Below are positions 17,708 to 27,868 of a stretch of 64,000 nt of DNA, in pieces (position 1 is the first letter of the stretch; the number at the start of each line of letters is the position of its first letter). Below the pieces are notes generated by a model, which was not told where the DNA came from, did no database searches, and was given only the letters and a program-made list of their open reading frames with translations. The translations under genes and the position numbers were made by a program. This DNA is from Anaplasma platys (GTDB lineage: Bacteria > Pseudomonadota > Alphaproteobacteria > Rickettsiales > Anaplasmataceae): positions 1-64,000 of the forward strand of contig NZ_CP046391.1 in NCBI RefSeq assembly GCF_012790675.1, read 5' to 3'.

Positions 17708-18871
17708 GTGACCGACTATGACGTTGTTATCTTTGGCGGCGGAATTCTTGGTGTCGCATGTGCTATAGGCCTGGCCCACAACGGGGTTTCGGTTCTACTC
17801 GTCGAAAAAAAAGAAGAAATACTGCTAAACAACGATGATAGAGTATTTGCCGTTTCTCAGCGTTCAAAAAAAATTCTAGAAGAACTGAGTGGGTGGAGTA
17901 GTGATCATGAAAACGCTCCCATAGAACATATAATGATATACGACGAAGATGGACCCGCTCAGGTCCATTATGATCATGCTCTTGTCGGACCAGAACCTAT
18001 GGGATACGTTGTAAAAGCAAGCGAGTTGGCGAGAGTTCTTCAAAAGAACGTCTCTTTTGAAGTCAACTGCAAGAAGGAATGCATAGACCTTATATTTAGG
18101 AACGACGGGGTAGAGCTAACACTTTCCGGCGGGAAAAAAATAAGGACATACATCGTGATCTGTGCAGATGGGAAAAACTCATCTCTAAGAAAAAAGATAG
18201 TAGTAAAAGAACTCACCCACGATTTCAAGCAGAGCTGTCTTGTGTGTAATGTCGAGCATGAAAAGAATCATAACAATACGGCAATAGAGCACTTCTATAA
18301 AACGGGACCCTTTGCGATGTTGCCCATGCAAGGCGGAAAGAAAACTTCTATAGTTTGGACAGAAAACACCAAGACAGCCAAGGTCCTGGAAAAACTGAGC
18401 AGGTCTGAGTTCACCATGGCACTGCAAAAAAAGTGCGGCTATCACCTGGGACAAATAGAGTTGAAAAGTGATGTGGCATGTTTTCCTATATCTTTGATGT
18501 TATCCAGTAAACAAGTGGTGAGAAACGTAATTTTCCTAGGTGATGCCGCACATTCAATTCATCCTATAGCAGGACAAGGCCTGAACTTAGGAATAAGAGA
18601 TGTAAGTGCCGTAATTGAGATTATAAAAAAATACAAGGAAACAGGATCAGATCTAGGAAGAACATTCATACTAAAGGAAATAGAAGAAAGAAGAGCTCTG
18701 GATAATACTTCAATGGCAATGATTACCTCTTTCATGAATAACGTTTTCTCTAGTGATTTGCTGATCCTCAAACTTACTAGAAGAATAGCAATGGCAGCTG
18801 TAGAAATGTCGCCCACAATTAAAAGAAAACTAATTGCTCATGCAATGGGGTTAGGAGAGATTTGTAAATAG
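17708..18871 (+). CDS. UbiH/UbiF/COQ6 family FAD-dependent hydroxylase
   Basis: A flavoprotein monooxygenase of ubiquinone synthesis, adding a ring hydroxyl at the membrane. The 387 residues start with the FAD dinucleotide motif YDVVIFGGGILGVACAIGLA. The second FAD motif FLGDAAHSIHPIAGQGLNLG follows, and a DG motif (CADGKNSSLR) lies mid-protein. GTG 17708 is chosen because TTGAGG lies 8 bases upstream and the protein then begins just before the Rossmann motif; the open frame runs back into the tRNA. Which ring position it hydroxylates cannot be told from sequence. Base use is A+T-rich. Confidence 0.93.
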   Translation: MTDYDVVIFGGGILGVACAIGLAHNGVSVLLVEKKEEILLNNDDRVFAVSQRSKKILEELSGWSSDHENAPIEHIMIYDEDGPAQVHYDHALVGPEPMGYVVKASELARVLQKNVSFEVNCKKECIDLIFRNDGVELTLSGGKKIRTYIVICADGKNSSLRKKIVVKELTHDFKQSCLVCNVEHEKNHNNTAIEHFYKTGPFAMLPMQGGKKTSIVWTENTKTAKVLEKLSRSEFTMALQKKCGYHLGQIELKSDVACFPISLMLSSKQVVRNVIFLGDAAHSIHPIAGQGLNLGIRDVSAVIEIIKKYKETGSDLGRTFILKEIEERRALDNTSMAMITSFMNNVFSSDLLILKLTRRIAMAAVEMSPTIKRKLIAHAMGLGEICK

Positions 18872-18873
18872 GG

Positions 18874-19503
18874 TTATTGGCTTAGCCCATCTCCATTCTT
18901 TTCTAGATCTTGCCGCACCACGATGCCGCTTATTAAATCTTCGATCTCGTACCCTATTCTCATTATGGAAACCTCTTTTATCCTGGAGACTCCTTCTTCT
19001 GTTATTCCTGAAGGAGAATTCTGTAGCTTTAGGAAATCATATAATATGCCATCAGCTATTCTCTCCACACTCAAGATAAACTTCTCCTTCTCCACTTCTA
19101 TGCAGCCAGGAAGATTGACGCTATCTTCTCGCGGCACGTGAGAAAAAAATCCCCATATCCCATTGAAGAAGATGCGCAGGATATTGCCGCCATAGCTGCG
19201 CCATGGAATTCGACAGATTATGCTCTGCAGCACCAGTGTGCCGAGACCCATCAGGGAGAGAAGAGCTATTCTGGCAGCGGTCAGGGCATCTCTGTTGTAG
19301 TAATACCACTTGATAATCTGAAAGACCCTGCGATAGAGGACAACAGGATTCTTATACAACACTACGCTGGAGATACCATCGTGGTACAGTACAGTTGCAT
19401 ATGAGAAGAAGTACGTGAAAAACAGAAAGTATACAAAGGAAAACACTATCCTTTCGAAATTCTGGATAATGTAGAATAGCATCATAACTCTGAAGATCGA
19501 CAC
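18874..19503 (-). CDS. Membrane protein of unknown function
   Basis: A 209-residue product, no recognised family. The N-terminal third is strongly aromatic and hydrophobic (FSFVYFLFFTYFFSYATVLY), a second helix lies near residues 80-100 (AARIALLSLMGLGTLVLQSII), and the C-terminal half is soluble and helical. It converges on the ubiH-like gene with only 2 bases between the stops. Starts at ATG 19503 or ATG 19485 (residue 7) are both possible. Confidence 0.7.
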   Translation of the reverse strand: MSIFRVMMLFYIIQNFERIVFSFVYFLFFTYFFSYATVLYHDGISSVVLYKNPVVLYRRVFQIIKWYYYNRDALTAARIALLSLMGLGTLVLQSIICRIPWRSYGGNILRIFFNGIWGFFSHVPREDSVNLPGCIEVEKEKFILSVERIADGILYDFLKLQNSPSGITEEGVSRIKEVSIMRIGYEIEDLISGIVVRQDLEKNGDGLSQ

Positions 19504-19537
19504 AAGCCTTCCCCCTACTCACCAAAAGGTTCACTTG

Positions 19538-19609
19538 CTGGGATGGGAGGACTCGAACCTCCGTATGACGGTACCAAAAACCGTTGCCTTACCACTTGGC
19601 GACATCCCA
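19538..19609 (-). tRNA. tRNA-Gln(TTG)
   Basis: A 72-base cloverleaf on the minus strand. The acceptor stem is TGGGATG/CATCCCA. The anticodon stem ACGGT/ACCGT closes the loop TTTTGGT with anticodon TTG (codon CAA). The T loop is TTCGAGT. The terminal CCA is not encoded (CAA follows the discriminator base). Confidence 0.95.
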
Positions 19610-19768
19610 ATAGAAACAGAGTTAACACATAGGAGGATGTTAATAACAAATGGTAAAATTGCAATGAAAAACACGAAAAGGAGATGGGTTTTAAACAAGC
19701 AATGGACCAATAAAATTTCTTGTGAAAGTTCACTTTTCATAGCATCATCATGGCGGCTGTCATAATTT

Positions 19769-20632
19769 GTGACTTGTTTTGTGAATTTCCAGGAAATAGT
19801 CAGAAGGTTGGAGACTTTTTGGAGGGACTACGGCTGCGCCACAGTGTATCCGTACACAGCTGAGCTCGGCGCCGGTACTCTCCATCCAGCAACGGCACTT
19901 GATGTTTTACTAGAAAAAAACACAATGGTCGCATACCTACAGCCGGTGATTCGCCCATGCGATGGCAGATATGGAGAAAATCCTAATCGCCTATATCAAC
20001 ACCATCAGTATCAGGTCATAGTTCAGCCAGCGCCTAGCTCCTTGAGGGATGACTATCTTGCAAGTTTAGAAGCAATTGGAATTTCTACCACAAACTTTGA
20101 CATTAGGTTTTTAGAAGATGATTGGGAAAACCCCAGCATAGGAGCCCATGGCTTAGGATGGGAGATCTCCTGCAACGGAATGGAGATAACGCAGTTTACG
20201 TACATGCAGCAAGTTGGGGGGATAGATTGTAATATAATCCCAGGGGAAATAGCCTATGGCCTCGAACGAATTGCAATGGTGCTGCAAGAAGTGGAGAGTG
20301 TATTCGACATAAAATGGAACGAAGAAGGTAAAAAGTACGGAGAAATTTTCGGACATCGTGAAAGAGAATTTTCTGTTCTTTCTTTCGAGCACGGTAATAC
20401 CGATTTTCTTGTGGAGAGCTTCGAAAAAAACGAAGAGCTGTGTAAAAAACTGGTAGAAAATGGTTGCCCAACCGCTGGGTATGACTGTTGCCTCAAAGCA
20501 AGTCATCTCCTCAATCTTCTGGAAGCTCTGGGAGTGATTGGAGTGAATGAACGAGCATCTTATATACTTAGAGTGAGAAGTATGGCTAATTCTTGTTGCT
20601 CTTCATTTGTTAGGCTATACAAAACGGCGTAG
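19769..20632 (+). CDS. glyQ: Glycyl-tRNA synthetase alpha subunit
   Basis: The catalytic class II subunit of the tetrameric glycyl-tRNA synthetase. The 287 residues contain FQEIVRRLETFWRDYGC, the highly conserved GAGTLHPATAL, RPCDGRYGENPNRLYQHHQYQVI (motif 2) and AHGLGWEISCNGMEITQFTYMQQVGG. It starts with GTG at 19769; a GTG at 19781 is also possible. glyS starts two bases after its stop. Confidence 0.97.
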   Translation: MTCFVNFQEIVRRLETFWRDYGCATVYPYTAELGAGTLHPATALDVLLEKNTMVAYLQPVIRPCDGRYGENPNRLYQHHQYQVIVQPAPSSLRDDYLASLEAIGISTTNFDIRFLEDDWENPSIGAHGLGWEISCNGMEITQFTYMQQVGGIDCNIIPGEIAYGLERIAMVLQEVESVFDIKWNEEGKKYGEIFGHREREFSVLSFEHGNTDFLVESFEKNEELCKKLVENGCPTAGYDCCLKASHLLNLLEALGVIGVNERASYILRVRSMANSCCSSFVRLYKTA

Positions 20633-20633
20633 T

Positions 20634-22736
20634 ATGTCTTCTGATCTCGTATTTGAAATACTTTGCGAACAAATACCTAAAAAAACGCAGGAAGATGCTA
20701 GGGTTTTCGTAACTGAAATGACCAAAGATCTCCTTGGAAAAGTTGGATTGCAGGGAAGTAAGGTGGAGACCTACACATCCCCTAATAGAATCTCACTATT
20801 AGTTGCGGGAATTGAGGTAGTGGAGAAAAACGAGAGTGGAGACATTAGGGGACCACGAGTTGGAAGCGCAGAAATTGCAATAAAAGGGTTTTTGAAAAAA
20901 GTTGGAAAAGAGAAAAAAGAAGACCTAGAAATTCGCCGTGTTGCCGGAGTTGATTTTTACTTTGGTAAGATTGAAAAAAAAGATTATAGCCTTCCCCTTG
21001 AGAAAGTACGCTCAGTGTTGCAAGAGATAGTAGATAAATTTCCACTACATAAAAGAATGAAGTGGGGTAAGGGGCGGGGTGAATGGATAAGACCGGTAAT
21101 CAACGTACTTTGCATCTTTGGTGGTGAAGTTGTGCCAGTGCGGGTAGCTGGCGTCGAAGCAAATGGCTTGACTTATGGAAACTTGAGGTTCCAGCGTACT
21201 GCTCATACTGTCAAGGGGATGGCCGACTACCTATCTTTTCTTGAGCAGAATTTAGTTATCGTTGATCACGAAAAGAGAAAAAAGCACATTATTGATGGAA
21301 TAGATAAACTCATCGGAGAGAGAGATTTAAAGTACGAAAAAGAAGATAAGATCATTGATGAACTCAACAGTATGTTAGAGTACCCACACGTTGTTCTGGG
21401 AAGGGTAGATGAAAGCTTTCATTGGGTGCCAAAAGAAGTGACGCTCTGCGTAATGATGAAACATCAAAGGTACTTGGCACTGTGTGATAAGGAGGGGCGT
21501 ATTGTAAAATTTGCTACAGTTGCCACAGTTGTAAATGAAAGGGTAGTAAAAACGCATGAGATGACCCTTAGGGCACGCCTTGCTGATGCTGCCTTCTTGA
21601 TCGAAAAAGATAAAAGTACTGGACTGGAACAGTACGTGGAACATCTGGAAAAAATTGTTTTCAAAAAGGAATTAGGGAACGTTCTTGAAAAAGTGAGAAG
21701 AGTCACTTCTCTAGCGAACTATTTCGCTGTTTGGGTCCCGCGGGCACCAATACTCAGTGTAAACAGAGCCGCAATGCTAGCGAAAGCTGATCTGGCAACC
21801 TTAATGGTTCGGGAGTTTCCGGACTTACAAGGAAAAATGGGGCGCTATTACGCCGCGATCTCAGGAGAAGACAAGGAAGTTTGTACAGCAATAGAAGAGC
21901 ATTATCACCCACGATGGCAGAGGGATCGTGTTCCAGTAAATCCGGTTGCTATAGCAATTTCTCTTGCGGACAAGGTGGATAGTCTGGTGGGTTTAATGGC
22001 TACCGAAAACATAACTGGATCCCGCGACCCTTATGCGCTGCGACGCCTGTCTATTTCTCTCCTGAGAGTAATTCTGGAAAACAGCATAAACATACCGCTG
22101 GATCTGATGGTAGCAAAATCGGTTGCCTTATACGTTGCTGATACAAAGAAGAAAAAAAATCTGCGATCTACCTTTGAAGTGATGGGGGGTGGAAAGATAA
22201 CGGAGAAAGTCCTGGACTTTTGCTATGATCGGTTAAAAGTACTACTGCGTGATGTATTTGAGCTAGATAGGGAAATCATAAACATTGTAGTTGGCAGCTG
22301 CCATGATGTTGTTGTAGTGAAAAGAAAGATAAGGATTATAGGAGATTACATTAAAACGGAAGAGGGGCAGCTTATACTAACTGCATATAGAAGAATAAAA
22401 AATGTCGTGGAAAAAAGGGAAAGTGGCACACCGTTTAGAATTCCCAAAATTTGGAACAAATGCAGTGAAAAGCTTTGTGTTGAAAGTTGTGAAATAGAAG
22501 TCTATAAAAAGGCAAAAGAATGCGAGAGTTTGCTCAATTCTCTCCTAAAAGAGAATAATTTTTCCGAGTCACTGCTCGTTTTGGTTGATTTAAGTAAGGC
22601 TGTACAGGCTTTCATGGATGGCGTCTTGATAAATAGTGAAGATGCGCCGGAATTGCGCACAAATCGCGAAAATTTGGCTCTTTGGCTTGTTGAAATATAC
22701 AATGCAGTAGTGGATTTCAGTCAAATCCCGAAATAA
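20634..22736 (+). CDS. glyS: Glycyl-tRNA synthetase beta subunit
   Basis: The beta subunit carries the tRNA-binding and anticodon domains. The 700 residues begin LVFEILCEQIPKK. They include the FEILCEE-type start, the conserved FLKKVGK and KRMKWG segments, and an HD-like domain with ADLATLMVREFPDLQGKMGRYYA and GSRDPYALRR. The ATG at 20634 is chosen over an in-frame start inside glyQ. The codon use is A+T-rich (many AAA, AGA, ATA). Confidence 0.96.
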   Translation: MSSDLVFEILCEQIPKKTQEDARVFVTEMTKDLLGKVGLQGSKVETYTSPNRISLLVAGIEVVEKNESGDIRGPRVGSAEIAIKGFLKKVGKEKKEDLEIRRVAGVDFYFGKIEKKDYSLPLEKVRSVLQEIVDKFPLHKRMKWGKGRGEWIRPVINVLCIFGGEVVPVRVAGVEANGLTYGNLRFQRTAHTVKGMADYLSFLEQNLVIVDHEKRKKHIIDGIDKLIGERDLKYEKEDKIIDELNSMLEYPHVVLGRVDESFHWVPKEVTLCVMMKHQRYLALCDKEGRIVKFATVATVVNERVVKTHEMTLRARLADAAFLIEKDKSTGLEQYVEHLEKIVFKKELGNVLEKVRRVTSLANYFAVWVPRAPILSVNRAAMLAKADLATLMVREFPDLQGKMGRYYAAISGEDKEVCTAIEEHYHPRWQRDRVPVNPVAIAISLADKVDSLVGLMATENITGSRDPYALRRLSISLLRVILENSINIPLDLMVAKSVALYVADTKKKKNLRSTFEVMGGGKITEKVLDFCYDRLKVLLRDVFELDREIINIVVGSCHDVVVVKRKIRIIGDYIKTEEGQLILTAYRRIKNVVEKRESGTPFRIPKIWNKCSEKLCVESCEIEVYKKAKECESLLNSLLKENNFSESLLVLVDLSKAVQAFMDGVLINSEDAPELRTNRENLALWLVEIYNAVVDFSQIPK

Positions 22737-22816
22737 GGGAGATTCTAATATTGAATTTTGAAACTTAGGTACATACATAGTAGTGGGGCCTGTTTTGTTT
22801 GTAGTGAAGAAGAAAG

Positions 22817-23968
22817 ATGGCAAGTGATGATTACTATGAGCTTCTAGGCGTAAGCAGAAGCGCTAGTGAAGACGAAATAAAGAAATCGTACAGGAGAATG
22901 GTTTTTAAATACCATCCTGATAAAAATCCTGGAGATAAGGAAGCAGAAGAAAAGTTTAAGAAAATAAGTGAGGCCTATGAGGTACTAAGCGACCGGGAAA
23001 AGCGAGATGCATATGATAGGTACGGTCATAGTGCTTTTTCTGGAGGTATGGGGGGAGGAAACTCTGGCTTCGGTGGAGGATTTAACGGAGGATTCTCCTC
23101 GGACTTCTCCGATATATTTAATGACTTTTTCGGGGGAGGTTTTTCTCGAGGAACCCAGGGGCAATCTCGTGAAAAAGTTCGTGGGGCTGACCTCCGATAT
23201 GACATTGAGATATCATTAGAAGATGCATTCAAGGGCGTAAAGATCCCCATAAGCTATGTAACAAACGTAGCGTGTTCGACTTGCTCAGGAAACGGAAGTG
23301 AAGGTGAAGCAAAAGCCGTTAAATGCGGTACTTGTAATGGAGCTGGGAGAATTCGAACAAGAAAAGGCTTTCTCACCATTGAAGAATTGTGTCATACCTG
23401 CAGTGGTGAGGGAGAAATAATAAAGAATAAGTGTAAACGTTGTGGTGGTTCAGGGCGAGTAAGAAACGAAGTTGGCATCTTGGTTACAGTTCCGCAGGGG
23501 ATTGAAAACGGAAATAAAGTTCGCGTGAACGGAAAAGGAGAAGCCGGATGCCGCGGTGCCCCCAGTGGAGACTTATACGTGTACGTGACCGTAAAGAGTC
23601 ACAAGTTTTTTACAAGAAAAGGTGCTGATTTGTACTGTAACGTCCCCATCAAGATGACATTGGCAGCCTTAGGAGGTGAGATAGAGATGCCCACGATCGA
23701 TGGAACCTGGGCGAAGCTAAAAATACCTGAGGGCACACAAAATAACGACAAGTTGAGAATGAGAGGAAAGGGAATGCCCGAGGTCTATGCTAAAGATAGG
23801 CGGGGAGATATGTACGTACAGGTCACTGTGGAAACACCAGTGAAGCTTTCAAAAAAGCAAATAGAAATTCTGAGAAAGTTTGATGATGAATCTAATGCTA
23901 GTAGTAGCCCGAAATCGTCTGTCTTTTTTCAGAAGGTAAAGGATTTCTGGAAGGATATAAGCTCATAG
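22817..23968 (+). CDS. dnaJ: Chaperone DnaJ
   Basis: The Hsp40 co-chaperone that stimulates DnaK ATPase. The 383 residues contain the J domain with HPD ([17 protein letters not shown]), a G/F-rich linker (residues about 75-115), and four CxxCxGxG zinc repeats ([32 protein letters not shown]). The C-terminal substrate-binding domains follow ([19 protein letters not shown]). Full length; dnaK is not in the window. Confidence 0.98.
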   Translation: MASDDYYELLGVSRSASEDEIKKSYRRMVFKYHPDKNPGDKEAEEKFKKISEAYEVLSDREKRDAYDRYGHSAFSGGMGGGNSGFGGGFNGGFSSDFSDIFNDFFGGGFSRGTQGQSREKVRGADLRYDIEISLEDAFKGVKIPISYVTNVACSTCSGNGSEGEAKAVKCGTCNGAGRIRTRKGFLTIEELCHTCSGEGEIIKNKCKRCGGSGRVRNEVGILVTVPQGIENGNKVRVNGKGEAGCRGAPSGDLYVYVTVKSHKFFTRKGADLYCNVPIKMTLAALGGEIEMPTIDGTWAKLKIPEGTQNNDKLRMRGKGMPEVYAKDRRGDMYVQVTVETPVKLSKKQIEILRKFDDESNASSSPKSSVFFQKVKDFWKDISS

Positions 23969-23980
23969 GAAGGACGAAAA

Positions 23981-24796
23981 CTAGAGGAAGTCTAGCCCGA
24001 TATCTTTGCAGATTACTGAGTTGGTAATGCACCCCACAGAAATGTAGTCAACACCACACTCTGCTATTTCTCTGACGTTTTGCAGGGTAATACCACCAGA
24101 GGCTTCCGTTTTAGCCCTCCTTTTCACAAGAGCAACAGCCGTTCTAATGTCTTTTATGCTCATATTGTCTAACATGACAGTGTGAATTGCATTCTGTAAA
24201 GACTCCTCAACCTGTTCCAGGGTATCACATTCAACAGTAATGACAACATCTCCCAGTTTATCCCTTATTTTGCGGACACACGCAGTAATTCCACTGCAAC
24301 TGGCAATGTGGTTGTCCTTGATCATCACACCATCATAAAGGCCAGTTCGATAACTTTTTCCTCCTCCAACTCGTACTGCATAAAGGTCAAACTTGCGCAG
24401 CCCGGGAGCGGTTTTCCTTGTACTTCTGATCTCAGTATTTGTACTTTTCACTAATTCGACAAACTGCCTCGTAATCGTGGCAATACCTGATGCTCGTTGC
24501 AGAAGGTTTAGCAATACACGTTCGATTGACAGAATGCGCGCTGTCGTGCCGGAACCTTGAAAAAGACAGTCACCTCTATAAGCTATAGAACCATCCGGAA
24601 ACTCTTTTGTAAAGGAGAGGCAGTCAGGAAACATTTGCAAGAGGTTGTTAATCACCACTGCCCCTGCGAAAACTAGGTCTTCTCGAGCATTAACTCTAAA
24701 ATGAGATGTTTGATCACTGATGATGCAGTTTGTCGTCACATCACCTGATGCATCTAAATCCTCTGCAAGAGCATAAGTGATTAATTGTTCAAACAT
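23981..24796 (-). CDS. nadC: Nicotinate-nucleotide pyrophosphorylase (carboxylating)
   Basis: Converts quinolinate and PRPP to nicotinate mononucleotide, the step after NadA. The 271 residues contain ALAEDLDASGDVTTNCI, the TRKTAPGLRKFDLYAVRVGGG active-site segment with Arg and Lys phosphate ligands, the HR-type substrate residues before it, and C-terminal EASGGITLQNVREIAECGVDYISVG. It converges on dnaJ. Confidence 0.96.
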   Translation of the reverse strand: MFEQLITYALAEDLDASGDVTTNCIISDQTSHFRVNAREDLVFAGAVVINNLLQMFPDCLSFTKEFPDGSIAYRGDCLFQGSGTTARILSIERVLLNLLQRASGIATITRQFVELVKSTNTEIRSTRKTAPGLRKFDLYAVRVGGGKSYRTGLYDGVMIKDNHIASCSGITACVRKIRDKLGDVVITVECDTLEQVEESLQNAIHTVMLDNMSIKDIRTAVALVKRRAKTEASGGITLQNVREIAECGVDYISVGCITNSVICKDIGLDFL

Positions 24797-24881
24797 AAAA
24801 ATTGTCCAAGAAAAGGAGAAAATCCTGTATTAAATTGTAACATCTTTGAATTAGTAAGTGAATTTACTTGGGAGAAAAACT

Positions 24882-25457
24882 GTGTTTTTATCAATAGCCC
24901 TACTGTCCTATCTCATAGGTTCAATCCCATTTGCCTGGATAATACCAAAGCTGGTTCGAAAGGAAGACATACGCGAGACAGGATCAAAAAATGTGGGCGC
25001 AACCAATGTTTTTCGAAGAAGTAAGGTTATGGGCCTTCTTGTTCTTTCAACCGATTTAGCAAAGGGAGCAATCCCCATCGCATGCGGCAAAATAATGGGA
25101 ACAGATCCGGTATGTGCATACTTGTGCGGTCTCTTTGTCGTCATTGGTCACATTTTTCCCTTATGGCTGAAATTTAAAGGGGGAAAGGGAGTCGCAGCAA
25201 ACCTCGGTGCGCTGACTTTACTTAATCCAGCAGCCGCCGTTTCTTTCTTCATTTCCTGGTCCTCCACCTTTGCAATCAGTAAAATTAGCTCTTTGAGCAC
25301 GCTGGTTGCCCTTGCCACCTCGATTTTTGTCTGTGCAATGACGGAAGAAAATAAGATAAGTGTCTTCGTTTATGTGATAACAAGTATCCTCATCACGTAT
25401 AAGCACAAGGAAAATATCGAACTTCTGTTAAAAGATGAAGAAAAAAGACTTTTTTAA
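24882..25457 (+). CDS. plsY: Glycerol-3-phosphate acyltransferase PlsY
   Basis: A membrane acyltransferase that moves acyl groups from acyl-phosphate to glycerol 3-phosphate, the first step of phospholipid synthesis. The three conserved blocks are seen: YLIGSIPFAWII, GSKNVGATNVFR and HIFPLWLKFKGGKGVA. GTG 24882 is chosen because GGGAG lies 6 bases upstream and the product then begins at the first membrane helix; GTG 24858 is in frame. The gene converges on ruvC one base apart. Confidence 0.94.
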   Translation: MFLSIALLSYLIGSIPFAWIIPKLVRKEDIRETGSKNVGATNVFRRSKVMGLLVLSTDLAKGAIPIACGKIMGTDPVCAYLCGLFVVIGHIFPLWLKFKGGKGVAANLGALTLLNPAAAVSFFISWSSTFAISKISSLSTLVALATSIFVCAMTEENKISVFVYVITSILITYKHKENIELLLKDEEKRLF

Positions 25458-25458
25458 G

Positions 25459-25944
25459 TCAGAAAAGAACGGACTTAGTAGAGTATACGTGGCACAGCGC
25501 GATTGATATGGCATCCGTCACGTGTAGCGAATGTTTTGTGTCGTTTGGAAGACGTAAGGTGGAATTGACAACGTAAGCGATCTGCGCCTTATCTGCGTGT
25601 CCGGAACCAAAAACCCGCCGTTTCACAGTTGTTGGTTGGTATTCAAATATCTCCACGTTATTGTTCATCAGCGCGATCATGGCTGCGCTCCTTGCGTAGC
25701 ATAAAAACATGGAGGACTTAGGGTTGGTATTCACAAAAACATTCTCAATAGCGGCGCAGTTGATCGTAAAACGATTGGCAGTAGTGTTAAGCGTCTGATA
25801 AATGTAATGCAACTTGCCGTGGATTGGTAGAGTGCCCCGCGGACAAATTGTGCCAGCATCACAAAGCGTTACCTGCCCATGTTTAAAATGAATAACCGCC
25901 CATCCTGTATTCGCAAGCCCTGGGTCAATGCCAATTACATGCAT
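25459..25944 (-). CDS. ruvC: Holliday junction resolvase RuvC
   Basis: A dimeric endonuclease resolving Holliday junctions after RuvAB branch migration. The 161 residues carry the acidic active-site residues: D in VIGIDPGLANTGWAV, E in AAIENVFVNTNPKSS, and D in the final HVTDAISIALCH. Length is normal. Its ATG directly abuts the coxC stop codon, so the two are probably translated from one message. Confidence 0.95.
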   Translation of the reverse strand: MHVIGIDPGLANTGWAVIHFKHGQVTLCDAGTICPRGTLPIHGKLHYIYQTLNTTANRFTINCAAIENVFVNTNPKSSMFLCYARSAAMIALMNNNVEIFEYQPTTVKRRVFGSGHADKAQIAYVVNSTLRLPNDTKHSLHVTDAISIALCHVYSTKSVLF

Positions 25945-26763
25945 TTATGAGCTGACAACGTACATGAAAAGAAAGAGAAAAAGCCATACAACGTCAACAA
26001 AGTGCCAATACCAAGCAGAACATTCAAAGCCAACATGGCAGTTTGCATTTATCTTTCCCCGCAGCATTCTGACGTAGCAAACGATAAGAGAAACGATACC
26101 CATCAGGACGTGTAGGCCGTGAAAGCCCGTTGCTAGGTAAAAGTTCGAGGAATAAATTGCATTTAGCCCCTCCTCTCGAAAAGAAAACCCCGCATGCATG
26201 TATTCAATTCCTTGGAAAGCAGAAAAGATAATTCCAAGTAAAATGGTAAAGAGGAGAAAGCGAGACGCCGATTTAGTATCGTTCTCGAGCAGGAGATTAT
26301 GAGACCAGGTTAATGTACACCCGGAAAGCAGAAGAGTGATAGTGTTGAAAAAGGGGATAGACCAAGGGTTAACCGTTTTAATGCCAACTGGAGGCCAGAT
26401 CGTCGGCACCTTCTGTGCAAAATCGACCAGATGGTAAGCGGGAAAAAGCCATGCCTTAAAGAAAGACCAGAAAAATGCAAAAAAGAGCATTGTTTCCGAA
26501 AGGATCACTATCGCAAAGCCAAAACGCAGCCCCTTCTGAACAATCTCGGTGAAGCATTTGTCCCGAATAGCCTCGGCAATCACATCGTACCACCAACGCC
26601 ACAGCACATATAGTGTAGCTACTGTGCCGAGCGGCAGAACAAAATACCCGTAACTATGGCTATGTATAAAACCCACCGCACCAAATGCGGTCATAAAAGC
26701 ACTGATAGAGAGAAGCAAAGGCCACGGGCTGGTGGAGAGTATGTGAAAGTCATGCTTCTTCAT
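25945..26763 (-). CDS. coxC: Cytochrome c oxidase subunit III
   Basis: A seven-helix core subunit of the aa3-type terminal oxidase. The ATG at 26763 gives about 272 residues starting KKHDFHILSTSPWPLL, the classical subunit III N-terminus. Further features are LRFGFAIVILSETMLFFAFFW, the FYLATGFHGLHVLMG helix with conserved histidines, and the C-terminal AWYWHFVDVVWLFLF. The open frame extends 19 codons upstream without family similarity. coxA and coxB are not in the window. Confidence 0.96.
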   Translation of the reverse strand: MKKHDFHILSTSPWPLLLSISAFMTAFGAVGFIHSHSYGYFVLPLGTVATLYVLWRWWYDVIAEAIRDKCFTEIVQKGLRFGFAIVILSETMLFFAFFWSFFKAWLFPAYHLVDFAQKVPTIWPPVGIKTVNPWSIPFFNTITLLLSGCTLTWSHNLLLENDTKSASRFLLFTILLGIIFSAFQGIEYMHAGFSFREEGLNAIYSSNFYLATGFHGLHVLMGIVSLIVCYVRMLRGKINANCHVGFECSAWYWHFVDVVWLFLFLFMYVVSS

Positions 26764-26833
26764 GTGGTGACGACAAAACTTGGTGATCGTAAGGTACATA
26801 TGAAGGCACCGCAGTGTCAAGTATTTAGGTGCG

Positions 26834-27868
26834 CTAGCGGCGTGAGTAGTTTCTCACTGTTTCTACAATCAATTCGATATGATGTGGCGGTGTGTTTGGC
26901 AAAATTCCATGCCCCAAGTTAAAAATTAGAGGATTGCTTGAAAGATTTTCCAGGATGTTCTTCGTCTGGCTTATGGCAAGATCGGCATCGTGCGCAACGA
27001 CGGCAGGATCCAGGTTTCCCTGTACTATCCCCGCGATGTTGCCCCTTACCCAGGACGGTTGGACAGTGTAGTCAATACTCGTGGCATCTACTCCAGAAGC
27101 TTTAGCGTATAGGTTATATAAAGTCCCCGCGCCTTTCGGAAAACCAATTATGTAAGTTTGCGGGTGTGTCTTTTTTAGTGCCTTTACTATTTTGTGTGTT
27201 GGTTCCAGTACGAATGAAATGAAGAGGTCATGTGGTAGGTCTCCAGCGTGACTATCAAAAATCTGTAGGATATCCGCTCCAGCAGCTGCCTGTTTCGCTA
27301 AAAACATTATGGAGTATTCTATAAGTTCATCTATGAGATTTTGCAGGGTTCTGTCGCCGGCACGGTGTTGGAGTATAAGTTCTTTTGCATTTTTTTCTTT
27401 TCCAAGAATGTAAGTTGCCAGCGTCCAGGGTGCACCTATAAAACCGATCAGTTCCTTATTTTTTGCCAGTTTTTTTCTTACGCGATGGATGCTTTCCAAT
27501 ACCGGAGATAAGATTTCAATGGTCCTTTCGATGTTATTCTTTTGCCTGTTTTGAAAGGAAACCTTTGGTGCATGACCCCGAGGAAAATCTACCTTAAACC
27601 CCATTGCATCTGGCAAAGTCATTATGTCCGAAAAAATGATGGCTGCGTCTAAGTCAAATCTGTTGATGGGTTGTAGAGTAATTTTTTCAACCCGTGCGAT
27701 GTCATAACAAGCTTGAAGGAAGTTGGTCACATCGTGCATTTCCTCTTGATACTCCGGTAGGTATCTTCCAGCTTGTCTCATGAACCAAATCGGTATCCGA
27801 TTCTGTGCAGTTCGTGTTTCCAACAAGCTTCTCAGCACGTTGTTATGTTCTTTTGAGTTAAACATCAT
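26834..27868 (-). CDS. hemE: Uroporphyrinogen decarboxylase
   Basis: Decarboxylates uroporphyrinogen III to coproporphyrinogen III in haem synthesis. The 344 residues contain the N-terminal signature PIWFMRQAGRYLPEY, FSDIMTLPDAMGF with the catalytic aspartate, GFIGAPWTLATY and the C-terminal GNLDP and NLGHGILPNTPPHHI. Two ATGs in a row occur at the start. It stands at the edge of the likely replication origin, a conserved position in alphaproteobacteria. Confidence 0.97.
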   Translation of the reverse strand: MMFNSKEHNNVLRSLLETRTAQNRIPIWFMRQAGRYLPEYQEEMHDVTNFLQACYDIARVEKITLQPINRFDLDAAIIFSDIMTLPDAMGFKVDFPRGHAPKVSFQNRQKNNIERTIEILSPVLESIHRVRKKLAKNKELIGFIGAPWTLATYILGKEKNAKELILQHRAGDRTLQNLIDELIEYSIMFLAKQAAAGADILQIFDSHAGDLPHDLFISFVLEPTHKIVKALKKTHPQTYIIGFPKGAGTLYNLYAKASGVDATSIDYTVQPSWVRGNIAGIVQGNLDPAVVAHDADLAISQTKNILENLSSNPLIFNLGHGILPNTPPHHIELIVETVRNYSRR

